Positions 1 through 7,987 of a stretch of 64,000 nt of DNA are shown here, piece after piece. Position 1 is the first letter of the stretch. Each line of letters opens with the position of its first letter. The stretch comes from an uncultured Poribacteria bacterium (lineage in GTDB: Bacteria; Poribacteria; WGA-4E; WGA-3G). The notes under the pieces were generated by a model. That model made no database searches, was not told the origin of the DNA, and was given only the letters and a program-made list of their open reading frames with translations. The stretch covers positions 4,072,481 through 4,136,480 of the forward strand of contig OY282383.1 of NCBI GenBank assembly GCA_958295855.1, written 5' to 3'. The position numbers and the translations under genes were made by a program.

Positions 1-33
1 GAAATAGATTCTTAATTTTTTATAAAAAACTAA

Positions 34-1338
34 ATGGAAAATACAAAAGTTCAAGCCGTTTCCTGGAATATCACCCGCTTGTGCAATCTAAAATGTACGC
101 ACTGCTATCTCCCCGCGGGGTTTGTAGACACAGATGAGTTCCCGCAAGGTTATCATAGGGATACAGAATTAAGTCAATCGCAATGTTTCCGGATTATTGA
201 TGAAATAGCCGAAATCAACCCGCATATCCTGCTCATCCTCACTGGCGGTGAGCCGTTGTTACGCCCGGATATCTTGGAAATATCAAAGTATGCCGCCGAG
301 ACCGGGTTTCTTGTTGTGATGGGCACAAACGGTGTGCTGCTGAACGACGAAGTCGTCGAGAAGATGCAACGACACGGTGTCACCGGCGCAGGGCTGAGCT
401 TAGATTCCATCCAACCTGCAAACCACGATCGGTTTCGGGGGATGGAAGGCGCGTGGACAGCAACGATGAACGGCATTGAGGCTCTCAAACGAGCGCAGCT
501 TGACTTCCTCGTCCAGACCTCGGTGACGCAGTGGAATTATGACGAAATCCCACAGATTGTGGAATTTGCGTACCAACTGGGGGCGAAGGTGCTAAACCTC
601 TATTTCCTCGTGCGAACGGGGAGAGGCAAAACGGTGATGGATATCACGCCTTCGCAATATGAGCAGATGCTTGAGACGCTTTTCCAGTTACAGGCAACCT
701 ATAGCGGAAAGATGCTCATCGCCGCCAAATGCGCCCCGCACTATAAACGCGTTATCTATGAACAACAGTGGGATTCTGCCTTTCTACAAGGCTACCCCAG
801 TGGCACGTGTCCTTGTGGTATCTACTACTGCCGCATCACGCCTGAGGGTGAATTGACTCCGTGTCCGTATTTACCTGTCAGTGTCGGCAACCTCAAGGAT
901 GAAAGTTTTGTCGAACTTTGGAATGAATCGGAGATTTTCCAGCACTTGCGGAATCGGAATCTGCTTGAGGGCAAGTGCGGGGCGTGTGAATTCAGAGAGG
1001 TGTGTGGCGGTTGCAGAGCGCGTGCCTACGCCACCACTGGCAACTACCTCGCTGCAGATGAATCTTGTGAATATCAACCGGGGCAACAGGGAAATCCACC
1101 AGTTCAATTTGAGAAACGCACTGCCTTCGCAACGGAACCCGATTACGATTTGCAGTGGAACGATGCGGCAGAAAAGCGGTTGAAACGGGTGCCTTCATTC
1201 GCGCGCGGGATGGTTATCAAAAGCGTTGAAAAATACGCACGCGAACACGGCTATCGGGAAATTACGCCCGAACTTATGAAAGCTGTCAAAAAACGGTTTG
1301 ATAAGACTGGCATCCCATCTTTTCGACAGCGACGTTAG
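34..1338 (+). CDS. Radical SAM/SPASM protein with C-terminal PCP_red domain
   Basis: Seen: the N-terminus has the radical SAM cluster motif C17-x3-C21-x2-C24 (CNLKCTHC) and a GGEPLL motif near residue 70. From about residue 258 there is a cysteine-rich SPASM region (CPCGIYYC, then CGACEFREVCGGC near 314-330) that should bind auxiliary Fe-S clusters. Residues about 375-425 resemble PCP_red, a small domain named from light-independent protochlorophyllide reductase (RLKRVPSFARGMV, ITPELM). Known: radical SAM/SPASM enzymes include the haem d1/alternative-haem enzymes NirJ and AhbC/D and peptide-modifying maturases. The PCP_red tail favours a tetrapyrrole or cofactor role, but the substrate is not determinable. 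No clear Shine-Dalgarno precedes the ATG. A second PCP_red protein lies two genes downstream. Confidence 0.85.
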   Translation: MENTKVQAVSWNITRLCNLKCTHCYLPAGFVDTDEFPQGYHRDTELSQSQCFRIIDEIAEINPHILLILTGGEPLLRPDILEISKYAAETGFLVVMGTNGVLLNDEVVEKMQRHGVTGAGLSLDSIQPANHDRFRGMEGAWTATMNGIEALKRAQLDFLVQTSVTQWNYDEIPQIVEFAYQLGAKVLNLYFLVRTGRGKTVMDITPSQYEQMLETLFQLQATYSGKMLIAAKCAPHYKRVIYEQQWDSAFLQGYPSGTCPCGIYYCRITPEGELTPCPYLPVSVGNLKDESFVELWNESEIFQHLRNRNLLEGKCGACEFREVCGGCRARAYATTGNYLAADESCEYQPGQQGNPPVQFEKRTAFATEPDYDLQWNDAAEKRLKRVPSFARGMVIKSVEKYAREHGYREITPELMKAVKKRFDKTGIPSFRQRR

Positions 1339-1545
1339 CTGATGTCTGAATCACGGATGTCGCGGATGTCGCGGATTATTCTGTCCCGTTGTCATTAACC
1401 TGAAGCGTGTTGTTTTCGGGCTGGGCATGGCGAGGGATAAACCCTCGCTCTACAGATGGCAAGAGGGCTCTCTTATGGAAAAGAACGCGAGACGATTTCA
1501 CTTTATCTGGTTCAAAGTGTTCTATGATTTAGAAAGGAGACTGGC
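1339..1545. other. Intergenic spacer with dispersed repeat phrases
   Basis: No gene seen. The spacer holds a short 'ATCACGGATGTCGCGGAT' type repeat, related to the 'ATCGCGGATTTACGCGGAT' phrases near 30.0-30.8 kb and 49.8 kb, and a 'gagggataaaccctcgctctacag' hairpin-like phrase. The PhyH ribosome binding site (AAAGGAGA) lies at its right end. Confidence 0.5.
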
Positions 1546-2265
1546 ATGCTAACAACAGAACAGATAGCATTTTTTCAGGAACATGGATACCTCATCCTTG
1601 AAAACCTCATTGATTCAGAGGTAATTGATGGCTGGCGGGAACAGGTATGGAAGCATTTTAATTCTAGCCTAGAGACACCGGACAGATGGCCCAAAGATTA
1701 TGTGGTGCAAAACTTCAGTTTCTCTCCGCTGTTGGGGCAGCTGCCTGCGATGCAAGAAATTACCGAGCAGCTCGGCGGTGGGCAGTTCACTGGCGGTGGC
1801 GGTGAGCCCCTTGTGAAATGGCCTAACCCAGAGGAAAAATGGGAAATGCCCGGTAGCGGCCACATCGATGCTTATGGCCCCGGCGGCTGGAGCCCTTTTA
1901 TGCTGGGTGCGACAACCTATCTCTACGATGTTAAAGCCGGCGGAGGTGCCTTTGTCTATTGGCCCGGCAGCCATCACACAACGCACAAATACTTCCTTCA
2001 ATATCCTGAGCAGATCGATGGCAGTTTCTACGATATCGAAGATTGGGGATGGCATGTGCTTTCAGATTTATCGCCAGAGGGCCCTCGTGAGTTTATCGGT
2101 GCAGCGGGGGATGTTGTGTTGTGGCATGCATTTCTGTGCCATACCGGGTCCGCCAACGTGAGGGACATCCCCCGTTTTGGCATATTTGCTCGATACGGCC
2201 ACAAACGCAAGGAGGAGATTCAGTACGAAATTCCAGAGGATCTCTGGAAATATTGGGTAATTTAA
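1546..2265 (+). CDS. Phytanoyl-CoA dioxygenase family protein (PhyH)
   Basis: Fe(II)/2-oxoglutarate dioxygenase of the PhyH family, 239 residues, a normal length. Seen: the metal triad is H106-x-D108 (GHIDAYG) with distal H199 (LCHTG), followed by an arginine-rich stretch (IPRFGIFARYG) that would bind 2-oxoglutarate. The start follows a strong AAAGGAG. Substrate unknown: PhyH proteins in this kind of genome are greatly expanded and probably hydroxylate diverse small molecules. It lies between two PCP_red-domain genes and is probably cotranscribed with the 2330 gene, 64 bp downstream. Confidence 0.88.
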   Translation: MLTTEQIAFFQEHGYLILENLIDSEVIDGWREQVWKHFNSSLETPDRWPKDYVVQNFSFSPLLGQLPAMQEITEQLGGGQFTGGGGEPLVKWPNPEEKWEMPGSGHIDAYGPGGWSPFMLGATTYLYDVKAGGGAFVYWPGSHHTTHKYFLQYPEQIDGSFYDIEDWGWHVLSDLSPEGPREFIGAAGDVVLWHAFLCHTGSANVRDIPRFGIFARYGHKRKEEIQYEIPEDLWKYWVI

Positions 2266-2329
2266 TGTGTGCCGCAGCCCTCCATCGGGAGATGGCGGCT
2301 ACGGAACCTTGATAATTTAAGGAGAGAAT

Positions 2330-2743
2330 ATGAGCGAACAAAGTCAAGTTCAAGAACGGCTCAGGGATGTAGAAGAGCGTTTAACCAGTTTGGAAATCCT
2401 GCTCATCAGCATCAATGAGAAATTGGCACAGAGGCCTCAAGTGAGTGCAGGGAATTCCGAGGGGGAGGAAGAGTTCAAACAGTGGGTAACCGATTATGTT
2501 TCAATGCGTTTACAACAGTTAGTCCCAGAGACGTGTGAGCATCCCGATGAAACCCCAATTCAGGACGGTCCCTTCCTTGACAACACGAATGTCCCTTGCA
2601 CGGAGGAGGTGGTGCATCGGGTTAAACGGATTCCCATCCCGTTTGTGAGGGAAATGGTTGTCCAGCGTGTGGCTGAAAACGCCCGCGCCGCACACATCGA
2701 GCGCGTGGATATTGAGTTCTTTGAAAAAGCCGCCACGTTCTGA
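2330..2743 (+). CDS. Small protein: N-terminal coiled coil plus C-terminal PCP_red-like domain
   Basis: 137 residues behind a good TTAAGGAGAG site. Residues about 1-35 are a predicted coiled coil (QERLRDVEERLTSLEILL), then an acidic linker. Residues about 95-135 (VVHRVKRIPIPFVREMVVQ) resemble the PCP_red domain at the C-terminus of the radical SAM protein at position 34: the same basic-RIP-F-R-MV pattern followed by an A-rich helix and an acidic end. Inference: it may be a free-standing partner of the radical SAM enzyme, sharing a ligand or docking surface. No catalytic residues are recognised. Confidence 0.7.
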   Translation: MSEQSQVQERLRDVEERLTSLEILLISINEKLAQRPQVSAGNSEGEEEFKQWVTDYVSMRLQQLVPETCEHPDETPIQDGPFLDNTNVPCTEEVVHRVKRIPIPFVREMVVQRVAENARAAHIERVDIEFFEKAATF

Positions 2744-2815
2744 CAATGCAAAGCCACAGAGGAGTTCCCTCTGCCTAATGTCGACTGGAAGAACTTCTTG
2801 AAGGCACCACTATAG

Positions 2816-2940
2816 ATGGAGAAATAGTTATCAGAGGAATAGTTGTCAGCTGTCGGTTTTCAGTTAATTTGTTTTGTGGGAGAGTCTTGTGTGTGATGGC
2901 CACAGGCGTTAACCGATAACCACTCCTCCGATAACCGATG
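2816..2940. repeat. Imperfect inverted repeat, MITE-like
   Basis: The left arm (about 2820-2845, ATAGTTATCAGAGGAATAG) and the right arm (about 2915-2940, CACTCCTCCGATAACCGAT) are imperfect reverse complements. They enclose a second pair, TTTTCAGTTAA and TTAACCGATAACC. There is no gene inside. The right arm runs up to the start codon of the next ORF, so that ORF has no ordinary ribosome binding site. Probably a small non-autonomous or hairpin element. Confidence 0.55.
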
Positions 2941-3324
2941 ACTAAAATCATGGAATGGGTTTTCAACACGTTCTCAGAATATCTTGAGAACGACTTCAAA
3001 AAGCGAATCGGGAACCCAAACCCCACCGTTGCCGACCTCTGGGGTGCCTTTCAAGTGCTTTTTCCGGCTACGTCCGCGCAGCTCTTGGTGCAGGAGCCGG
3101 TAGGCAACACGGTGCGGTTTAAACCCCTCGCTTTCTATCACGCCGACGAAATGGGACCGTTGATTGAATCCCCCTTGGATTACCTCAAGCAGAATTTCGG
3201 CGGCGGTAAGTTCAAAATCAACTTTTATCACGGCATGCAGTTCATCGCGACGATTAATTTCAAGCCAGAAGGCCCCGAAATTTGGCGCGAGTTACCAGAA
3301 CAAGAAGGAATGAATACCTCATGA
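2938..3324 (+). CDS. Hypothetical protein
   Basis: 128 residues, family not recognised. Seen: an amphipathic N-terminus (FNTFSEYLENDFKKRIG) and a C-terminal GGGKFKINFYHG-x-IATINF pattern that looks like a short beta-rich module. No signal peptide or membrane segment. No Shine-Dalgarno is visible because the start abuts the inverted repeat; ATG 2950 is an alternative start. Its stop overlaps the next start (ATGA at 3321-3324), which implies translational coupling with the zinc-ribbon/HEAT gene and supports it as a real gene. Confidence 0.6.
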   Translation: MTKIMEWVFNTFSEYLENDFKKRIGNPNPTVADLWGAFQVLFPATSAQLLVQEPVGNTVRFKPLAFYHADEMGPLIESPLDYLKQNFGGGKFKINFYHGMQFIATINFKPEGPEIWRELPEQEGMNTS

Positions 3325-3761
3325 ATCAGCAGCAAGAGTTTGGAGAATGCCCCGCGTGTGGGAACGCGAATGTCCACCGGTTAGATGAAAACGCATGGTT
3401 CTGTTTGGAGTGTGATTGGGATAACCTGATTGCCATCTCCGCCGGCAATGACGAACTGCTCGCATCCTTGCGCTACGGCGATCTTCACTCTCGGCGGATT
3501 GCCGCGCAAGCGTTGATTAATATCGGCGATGCAGCCCGGCACCTTGCCACCGTTTCGGACACAGCGACACTATTGGAAGCACTGGACGATGAGGACGAGG
3601 ATGTCCGTTATTTCGTAGCAGTTGCTCTCGGCAAACTTGAAGCCAGCCCCGGCCTCCAAAAACTGAAACAGCTCGCCCGAAACGATGCCTCAGCACTCGT
3701 GCGAGAGGGTGCTCAAACCGCGATTGAACAAATAGAATCGTGCCACCTGTCAACAGATTAA
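3321..3761 (+). CDS. Zinc-ribbon plus HEAT-repeat protein
   Basis: 146 residues from the ATG at 3321, chosen because it overlaps the previous stop by 4 nt; the longer upstream reading has no support. Seen: an N-terminal zinc ribbon, CPACGN-x-CLEC (four cysteines in two CxxC pairs), then about three HEAT-like helical repeats (HSRRIAAQALINIG, EDVRYFVAVALGKL, SALVREGAQTAIEQI). HEAT repeats usually mediate protein-protein contacts, and a ribbon in front suggests an adaptor. No enzymatic motif. Partner unknown; coupling to the upstream hypothetical gene suggests they work together. Confidence 0.75.
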   Translation: MNQQQEFGECPACGNANVHRLDENAWFCLECDWDNLIAISAGNDELLASLRYGDLHSRRIAAQALINIGDAARHLATVSDTATLLEALDDEDEDVRYFVAVALGKLEASPGLQKLKQLARNDASALVREGAQTAIEQIESCHLSTD

Positions 3762-3847
3762 AGCACTACCGCTTCTTTCTTATAGGCGTGATTTCATGCA
3801 GACTCAGCGTTTAATTCGGTAATTTTTCTGAAAAGGAGATACGTCAA

Positions 3848-4918
3848 ATGGAAAAGATGCGACTCGGCTATATCGGATGTGGGTTCATGGCACAGAAAGT
3901 CCACATTCCGAATTTTACGAGCATTTCGGACTGTGAGCTCATCGGGCTTGCGGAAGTGCGTTCCGAACTCGGCAGAAAAGTCCAAAATCGATTCGGCATC
4001 CCTCATCTTTACCGAACTCATATTGAACTCGCACAAAACGCCGATATTGAAGCAGTGGCGGTATCCGCCGATTTCGCCTTACAAGGTGAGATTGCGAAGC
4101 ACCTCCTGCAGGCGGGAAAACATGTCTTCATGGAAAAACCGATGGCTGTCTCCGTGGAACAAGCGGCAGCTATCGTCGCTGCTTCACGCGAATCCGGCAA
4201 AAAACTGATGGTAGGCTACATGAAACGCTATGATGCTGGCAACGAGATTGTCAAGGCAAAAATAGCACAATTCCGAGAAACCGGCGAACTCGGCCGCTTG
4301 ACTTATGCCCGCAATCATGGCTTTGGTGGGGATTGGGTGTGCAATCTTGATACCCAGATGGATGGTACAGACGAATCGAAACCGAGCGCACCTGTCAAAA
4401 CCCCAGAGTGGATTCCGGAACAATGGCGCAGTTCCTACTTAGGATACCTCCAGCAGTATACACACAATATCAATCTGATGCGCTGGTTTCTCGATGCCGG
4501 GGACAATGTCAGTGTCAAAGCCGTAGATCTGGACGAAAACGGATATTCGGGCGTTGTTATCTTTGATATGGGTGGCATCCGTGTGACGCTGGAAACCGGG
4601 CATGTCTCCCACTACCGCTGGGATGAGCATTCGCAGATTTACTTTGAGAACGGATGGGTGCACACCTGGGCACCACCGCTGTTGTTGAAGAACACGCCCG
4701 CGGAGGTTGAAATTTACCGTGCCGGAACAGAGCAAGAAATCACCCGTCCGATTCCGAAACCTTCCTGGAGCTGGGCATATCGCAGAGAAGCGGAATACTT
4801 TGTTGCGAACCTCCGAAACCCTGAGCCGTTCCGATCCTCCGCCGAAGATACGCTAACGGATGTGCGATTGTTTGAGGACATCTACCGCATCTTCATCGCG
4901 CAACAAGAGAGCAGATAG
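3848..4918 (+). CDS. Gfo/Idh/MocA-family oxidoreductase
   Basis: NAD(P)-dependent sugar or cyclitol dehydrogenase-like protein, 356 residues, cytoplasmic. Seen: an N-terminal Rossmann motif GYIGCGFMAQ at residues 7-16, the family EKP motif (VFMEKPMAVS) with the catalytic lysine near residue 98, and a C-terminal alpha/beta domain. Start: ATG 8 nt after AAAAGGAGATAC. Substrate cannot be read from sequence. It follows the HEAT gene by 86 bp. One of three Gfo/Idh genes in the window. Confidence 0.9.
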   Translation: MEKMRLGYIGCGFMAQKVHIPNFTSISDCELIGLAEVRSELGRKVQNRFGIPHLYRTHIELAQNADIEAVAVSADFALQGEIAKHLLQAGKHVFMEKPMAVSVEQAAAIVAASRESGKKLMVGYMKRYDAGNEIVKAKIAQFRETGELGRLTYARNHGFGGDWVCNLDTQMDGTDESKPSAPVKTPEWIPEQWRSSYLGYLQQYTHNINLMRWFLDAGDNVSVKAVDLDENGYSGVVIFDMGGIRVTLETGHVSHYRWDEHSQIYFENGWVHTWAPPLLLKNTPAEVEIYRAGTEQEITRPIPKPSWSWAYRREAEYFVANLRNPEPFRSSAEDTLTDVRLFEDIYRIFIAQQESR

Positions 4919-5013
4919 GAACGTCCTCTTGTGGAGGAAGAGGAGAAGGGTCGCGATTCGGAGATGGCTCCTACCGGAGAACGAAATGCCCTTATGCTCC
5001 CCGTAAAAAAGCG

Positions 5014-5042
5014 TTGCATTTTTGTTTTCCTGCGTGTATACT
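5014..5042 (+). promoter_or_regulatory. Sigma70-type promoter
   Basis: TTGCAT, 17-nt spacer, TATACT. It reads toward the methyltransferase remnant (5087) and the WD40 gene (5333), giving a leader of about 285 nt for the latter. Spacing is ideal and the hexamers match 5/6 each. Confidence 0.55.
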
Positions 5043-5086
5043 ATGTCTTAAGTTTTGCTTAACGAGATTGACATTAAAATTGTGGG

Positions 5087-5263
5087 ATGTGCTATCTAGC
5101 GGGAACAAATGAAGCCGATTTGATTCTTGACCCGTCCGCTGGAACGGGAACGCCTAGTCGCGCTCCATCAAAACACAACCGAAAATAGGTGATGATTGAG
5201 AAGGAGGCGGACTATATTCAGATTACGAAAAAGCGACTGGAGGAATCGGTCTTGTTGTCTTAG
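5087..5263 (+). pseudogene. Remnant of a site-specific DNA methyltransferase (C-terminal end)
   Basis: A single frame reads AGTNEADLILDPSAGTGT, the SAM-binding motif of beta/gamma-type DNA methylases (normally DxxLDPFxGSGTT). A stop codon follows after NRK. The same frame then continues EKEADYIQITKKRLEES to a stop at 5261, matching the usual methylase C-terminus (GIE...Y...KRL). There is no upstream target-recognition or DPPY part. Seen: intact spacing between the two motifs with one internal TAG (5189-5191) and non-family residues between. This is a decayed tail, not a functional gene. Confidence 0.75.
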
Positions 5264-5332
5264 TTCGGGAACTTTGAATGCTGCCCTTCTATTGAGATAA
5301 GTTGGAAAAACAATAAAGAAAGGAACTATTGA

Positions 5333-7897
5333 ATGCAGCTTAAGCGTCTATTTTTTACATTTTTTACAATAACAGTTCTGGCAAGCCTTGCTATCCCAAC
5401 CTTCGCACAGGAACTGACCTTTAAGCATGGAGGTGAGGTCTGGACAGTAGCATTTTCCCCGGTGGATGCCTCCCTGGTGGCGAGCGCGGGCGAAAATGGC
5501 ACCATCAAACTGTGGAATTTGCAGAAAAACACTGTGGGAACGCTCAATGGCCACACAGATGCCGTGAATTCTATTGCTTTTTCGCCCGATGGGCAACTTC
5601 TCGCCAGCGGGAGTGAGGATGCTACCGTCAAATTGTGGTCCGTGTCTCGCAAACAACCTATAGCGACACTTAAACACGTTGTGGATGGATTTCCGGAAGC
5701 AGTCACGGGGGTGGAATTTTCTCCCGATGGAGAACAACTTGCAACGGCTGGTCCGAACGTAAAGTTATGGGATATCTCCACCCTGACAGAGATAGAGACT
5801 TATGAAACTGCTGATTGGGTTTCGAACATCACTTTTTCTCCTGATTGGAAATGGTTCGCTATAACCCTTGAAGAAGACCGCACCGTGACAGTATGGGATA
5901 TTCAAAGTGGGCAAACTATCGCTACATTAGAAGAACACACGGCCGAGATCTATTCTGTCCAGTTTTCTCCGGACAACCGAACCCTGGCAAGCTCCGCGGC
6001 TGATGGGACAATTAAACTGTGGGGTGCCTCTCAGTTGTGGCCTGTCTCTAATTGGTCGCGCCTTGGCACAATGGCCCACCTAGACAGGTCGAGTCCTAAT
6101 GGGATTACATTTTCACCTGATGGGAGAGCACTTGTTAGTGCCGCCTCTGAATCGTTAGTGCTTTGGGAAGTTGGTACCGGCAAAAAATTAGTTACCCTGA
6201 AAGGGCATACCGGCGAGGTGTATGCATCTGCTATCTCACCTGATGGCCTCACCCTTGCCAGCGGCGGTGAAGATGGCACGCTCCGCATTTGGGATCTGAG
6301 ACCGTATTTGGTCCCAGAGGAATTAGAACCACAAGATGTAGTGCGGATGATTTACTTTCTTCCAAGCGACGTTCCTCCGTTACCGAACATAGAAACAAAA
6401 TTACGGAAGCAGATAAAAGATACACAGCAGTTCTTCGCTGACGAGATGCAACGCCACGGATTCGGTAGAAAAATCTTCACGTTTGAAACCGATGAAAACG
6501 GAGAACCTTTGGTGTATAGGGTAGACGGTAAGTTTACTGACAACTCCTATCATGTGGACACGGATGACAAAGTCATGGGAGAAATCAGAGAACTGTTTGA
6601 TACGTCGAAGAACCTCTATCTCATCTTTGCAGATATTAGCAGCGAAACAATTGGGGATGAAGATACATGCGGTGTCGGTTGGAACCCTGTGTTTGAAGAT
6701 GTGGGAGGGTGGAAAGCTGCTGATGAACGCTATGTAGTAATCCCTGCCTTCGGTAGGTGCCTTGATCAAGGGTCTGGTATCCCGCTTATTGCCCATGAAC
6801 TCGGGCATGCCCTTGGATTGGAACACGACTTCCGAGACAATGCCTATATCATGTCCTACGGACAAAATCAAGATCGGTTGGCTTGGTGTTCTGCCGAGTG
6901 GTTGGATGCAAGTCGATTCTTTAACACCTATCAAAATTACTTCAATGAACTTGCAACAATTCATGAACCCACGTTGTTTGAATATCCGCCTGATGCTATA
7001 AGTCTCCACTTTGAGGTGACAGATGCTGATGGACTGCATCAAGCCCAATTGATTATTCCAACCACAGATGCTGACCCATCTGGAGCTGGAGGGGGTAAAC
7101 TGCATGGATGTAAATCCTTAAACGGCCAAAGCGACATGGTTGAATTTACCATTACAAAATCAGCTGTAGGCTCCGGTGGCGAAGTAACCCTTAGTATTAT
7201 TGATGTGTATGGAAACACTAATCGTGGGAAGTTTCCTATCCTGCTAAATGAAGCATGGCCTGCTATTCAAAACCCTTTAGATGTGAACAGCAATGGAATC
7301 ATTGATGCTGCCGATCTGGTAATAGTTGCAGGTCGCCTAGGCGAGTCCGTTGCTCCCGGGGCCAATCTAAATCCAGCAGATGTGAACGGCGATGGGATCG
7401 TCGATATTGATGATATCATTCTGGTTGTAGCCGCAATAGATGCCGTAGCAGGAGCCCCTTTCACGCAGGCGCATCCGATTTCCACACTCATCTCAGCAGA
7501 CCTACAAAAGTGGATTACCGCCGCTAAGCAACGCGACCCTAGTGATGAAAACGTAGTGAAAGCTATTGCTTTCCTTGAACAACTCTTGGCAACGCTTCTT
7601 CCGGCAGAAACAGGGCTCATGGCAAACTATCCAAACCCGTTCAATCCGGAAACATGGATACCTTATCAACTCGCCAAACCCGCGGATGTCACGCTCACTA
7701 TCTATTCCGTGAACGGAACATTGATTCGGACGCTGGCGTTGGGACATCAGCAGGCCGGCATCTATCAAAGCAAAAGCCGGGCGGCGTATTGGGATGGGCG
7801 CAATGAAGCGGGTGAACCGGTGGCGAGTGGTGTCTATTTTTACACCCTATCTGCGGGCGCGTTTACAGGCACCGGCAAAATGCTGATAAGAAAGTAA
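5333..7897 (+). CDS. Secreted WD40 / metzincin-like protease / dockerin protein with C-terminal sorting domain
   Basis: 854 residues. Signal peptide (hydrophobic 5-22, cleavage near TFAQ). Residues about 30-325 carry WD40 repeats (GHTDAVNSIAFSPDGQ, GTIKLW), likely a beta-propeller. Residues about 335-560 form a metalloprotease-like domain with HELGHALGLEHD near residue 487 (HExxHxxGxxH zinc motif) and a following Met-turn candidate YIMSYG. Two dockerin-like calcium loops lie at about 650-700 (DVNSNGIIDAADL and DVNGDGIVDIDDI). The last 100 residues are a FlgD/T9SS-type sorting domain (YPNPFNPETWIPY ... WDGRNEAGE-x-ASGVYFY). Expected on the surface or outside the cell. Good AAAGGAAC ribosome site. 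Protease activity is inferred from the motif only. Confidence 0.85.
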   Translation: MQLKRLFFTFFTITVLASLAIPTFAQELTFKHGGEVWTVAFSPVDASLVASAGENGTIKLWNLQKNTVGTLNGHTDAVNSIAFSPDGQLLASGSEDATVKLWSVSRKQPIATLKHVVDGFPEAVTGVEFSPDGEQLATAGPNVKLWDISTLTEIETYETADWVSNITFSPDWKWFAITLEEDRTVTVWDIQSGQTIATLEEHTAEIYSVQFSPDNRTLASSAADGTIKLWGASQLWPVSNWSRLGTMAHLDRSSPNGITFSPDGRALVSAASESLVLWEVGTGKKLVTLKGHTGEVYASAISPDGLTLASGGEDGTLRIWDLRPYLVPEELEPQDVVRMIYFLPSDVPPLPNIETKLRKQIKDTQQFFADEMQRHGFGRKIFTFETDENGEPLVYRVDGKFTDNSYHVDTDDKVMGEIRELFDTSKNLYLIFADISSETIGDEDTCGVGWNPVFEDVGGWKAADERYVVIPAFGRCLDQGSGIPLIAHELGHALGLEHDFRDNAYIMSYGQNQDRLAWCSAEWLDASRFFNTYQNYFNELATIHEPTLFEYPPDAISLHFEVTDADGLHQAQLIIPTTDADPSGAGGGKLHGCKSLNGQSDMVEFTITKSAVGSGGEVTLSIIDVYGNTNRGKFPILLNEAWPAIQNPLDVNSNGIIDAADLVIVAGRLGESVAPGANLNPADVNGDGIVDIDDIILVVAAIDAVAGAPFTQAHPISTLISADLQKWITAAKQRDPSDENVVKAIAFLEQLLATLLPAETGLMANYPNPFNPETWIPYQLAKPADVTLTIYSVNGTLIRTLALGHQQAGIYQSKSRAAYWDGRNEAGEPVASGVYFYTLSAGAFTGTGKMLIRK

Positions 7898-7987
7898 TTC
7901 TTCTTGAAGGCGGTGTTTTTTGGCCCGCCTGCCGCGGTTAAGAGGTTTCCGTGCCTACCTCGCGTCCAGGAGGTCGTTCCCACAAAA

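Noticed and set aside
7898..7987. AGGCGG...CCGCCT hairpin between convergent genes as a terminator
   Set aside because: T-run is in the loop, not after the stem; the fit is poor on both strands.
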